Assembly: GCA_903851455.1 (NCBI GenBank)
Contig: CAINOM010000234.1
Location: 1 to 7,129, forward strand
Source of the DNA: an uncultured Bacteroidota bacterium
Lineage (GTDB): Bacteria > Bacteroidota > Bacteroidia > Chitinophagales > Chitinophagaceae
Reading direction: 5' to 3'
DNA length: 7,129 bases
The number at the start of each line of letters is the position of its first letter. Positions within the stretch are counted from its first letter, which is position 1. The notes beneath the pieces are model-generated. The model was not told the origin of the DNA. It ran no database searches and was given only the letters and a program-made list of their open reading frames with translations. Positions 6,116 to 7,129 of this stretch are shown here, piece after piece. Made by a program: the position numbers and the translations under genes.

Positions 6116-7129
6116 ATGAAGCACATTTTTATTCTTGCGTTATCACTACTTACTGCGAATGCCTTGTTTGCCCAAAAAGCAGGCAGAACCGCTAAACACC
6201 GCCAGATACTTTTCCAGCTCCTGCAGCAGCATACCGCCCGCCATGGGGAGATGAAGACCACAACCGGCGTGAGTACAGACCGCGTTATAGCACAGAGCAC
6301 GCGCGATAGCATGGGCGTGCTGGACGACTCGGTAAGCCTGAATTATGCCCCGAACATGACATCGGTCTATGACTTTAATACGCTTGCGTATCCGTATAAC
6401 TATCCATACAGCGCGTCTCCCATGTTCAACTTTGCGGGAGTGTTCACTACACCGCAGGTGCCTTTTGATACGTTCGTACATTGGACGCAGGATCCGTTTA
6501 CCCTGGTGTTCGGGCTATATGAGGCGGCGGTTGCCGGCTATGACGCATCAAGAAACATGGTGAGCTATAAAGATATTTTTACAGACTCGGTGACCAATAC
6601 GAACATGAGCTATATTAACAGGTTCAATGGGTCGAACAAGATAGACAGCGGTTATTGGTTTCGCCTGAGTGGCGGTGTTGCAGACAGTACTTTCCAGCAG
6701 TTTTTCACGTACAACACGGCAGGCCTGCTTACAAAAGACAGCGTATACGAATTTCACCTGGGGACATGGCACCTCGTGGCGAAGTCGTTATATACTTATG
6801 ACATCGCGAACGACCTTACCCAGATAGATTATTTCGCGAATGATACTGATACATCGTTCACACAACCGCTGCAGGAGAAGGAACAGTACATAAATACCTA
6901 CGATGCCAGCAACAGGCTGCTGACCGTACTCACCAATCTTTACGACGGCACGGCGCTGAATGGTTATGTAAAAGACACTTTTGATTATACCGGTACCCAT
7001 GCCTATCATACATCCTGGAAGGAGTACCAGTACGATCCTATTAATACCGATTGGGCGCCGATGTTCTATATGTCGAAAACAATAAATGGAGCTGGCTTCC
7101 CGGACACTGTGAACATAGATGGCTTTGAC
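6116..7129 (+). CDS. Secreted YD-like repeat protein, N-terminal part (runs off right edge)
   Basis: The frame opens at ATG 6116 and stays open for 338 codons to the window edge. Residues 1-20 are a typical signal peptide ending LFAQ. A 60-residue polar segment follows, then a Tyr/Phe/Asn-rich region. From about residue 197 there are YD-like beta repeats: YNTAGLL (199-205), YTYDIANDL (226-234) and TYDASNRLL (261-269), then a weaker unit at YTG (291-293) and YQYDP (304-308), about 29-34 residues apart. GTWHLVAKSLYTYD (216-229) has the W-x3-K-x2-YxYD form common in Bacteroidota secreted repeat proteins that usually end in a T9SS sorting domain. That C-terminus is expected just outside the window but is not seen. 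A structural or surface role is likely; no catalytic motif is visible. The gene is divergent from the deamidase operon across 169 bases. The upstream in-frame region offers no better start. Confidence 0.82.
   Translation, partial: MKHIFILALSLLTANALFAQKAGRTAKHRQILFQLLQQHTARHGEMKTTTGVSTDRVIAQSTRDSMGVLDDSVSLNYAPNMTSVYDFNTLAYPYNYPYSASPMFNFAGVFTTPQVPFDTFVHWTQDPFTLVFGLYEAAVAGYDASRNMVSYKDIFTDSVTNTNMSYINRFNGSNKIDSGYWFRLSGGVADSTFQQFFTYNTAGLLTKDSVYEFHLGTWHLVAKSLYTYDIANDLTQIDYFANDTDTSFTQPLQEKEQYINTYDASNRLLTVLTNLYDGTALNGYVKDTFDYTGTHAYHTSWKEYQYDPINTDWAPMFYMSKTINGAGFPDTVNIDGFD

Noticed and set aside
6146..6481. A 111-codon minus-strand open frame near the right edge
   Set aside because: It is antisense to the start of the YD-repeat protein, which has a proper signal peptide and a frame open to the window edge; Arg/Cys/His-rich composition indicates a shadow.

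Overview
The window looks like chromosomal DNA of a Bacteroidota bacterium, plausibly Chitinophagales or a relative (inference). The evidence is two secreted proteins ending in type IX secretion system (T9SS) type A sorting domains, start sites without Shine-Dalgarno sequences, and TAnnTTTG-like -7 promoter boxes about 20-35 bases upstream of most starts. I see no tRNA, rRNA, CRISPR array, transposase or integrase, and no gene-free stretch longer than about 170 bases.

Layout. The left edge holds the N-terminal 128 codons of a Nudix hydrolase on the minus strand. A 105-base divergent promoter region separates it from a plus-strand gene for a T9SS-exported phospholipase D-superfamily protein with two intact HKD motifs, which ends at a strong hairpin terminator. 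The next plus-strand gene encodes a second T9SS-exported protein. It shares the PLD protein's signal peptide and N-terminal beta-rich module (192 residues align without gaps, 129 identical), but then carries two tandem fibronectin type III domains and an unnamed His/Asp-containing domain. The two genes look like a module duplication with swapped C-terminal parts.

Converging on this pair from the right is a minus-strand two-gene unit. Its first gene encodes a lipoprotein form of protein-glutaminase (protein-glutamine side-chain deamidase) with pro-domain and Cys-His-Asp catalytic residues. The second, overlapping by 10 bases, encodes a small exported protein that aligns with the pro-domain of its neighbour and has no catalytic domain. 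This pairing is the most interesting point in the window: the small protein could be a free-standing, trans-acting pro-domain that inhibits or chaperones the deamidase.

The right edge holds a divergently transcribed, incomplete plus-strand gene for a secreted protein with YD-like beta repeats. The 169-base AT-rich divergent region contains a perfect 6-1-6 dyad beside the deamidase -7 box, a possible operator. Overall the window is an envelope and secretome region encoding a nuclease or phospholipase-like enzyme, an adhesin-like protein, a protein-modifying lipoprotein and a repeat protein.
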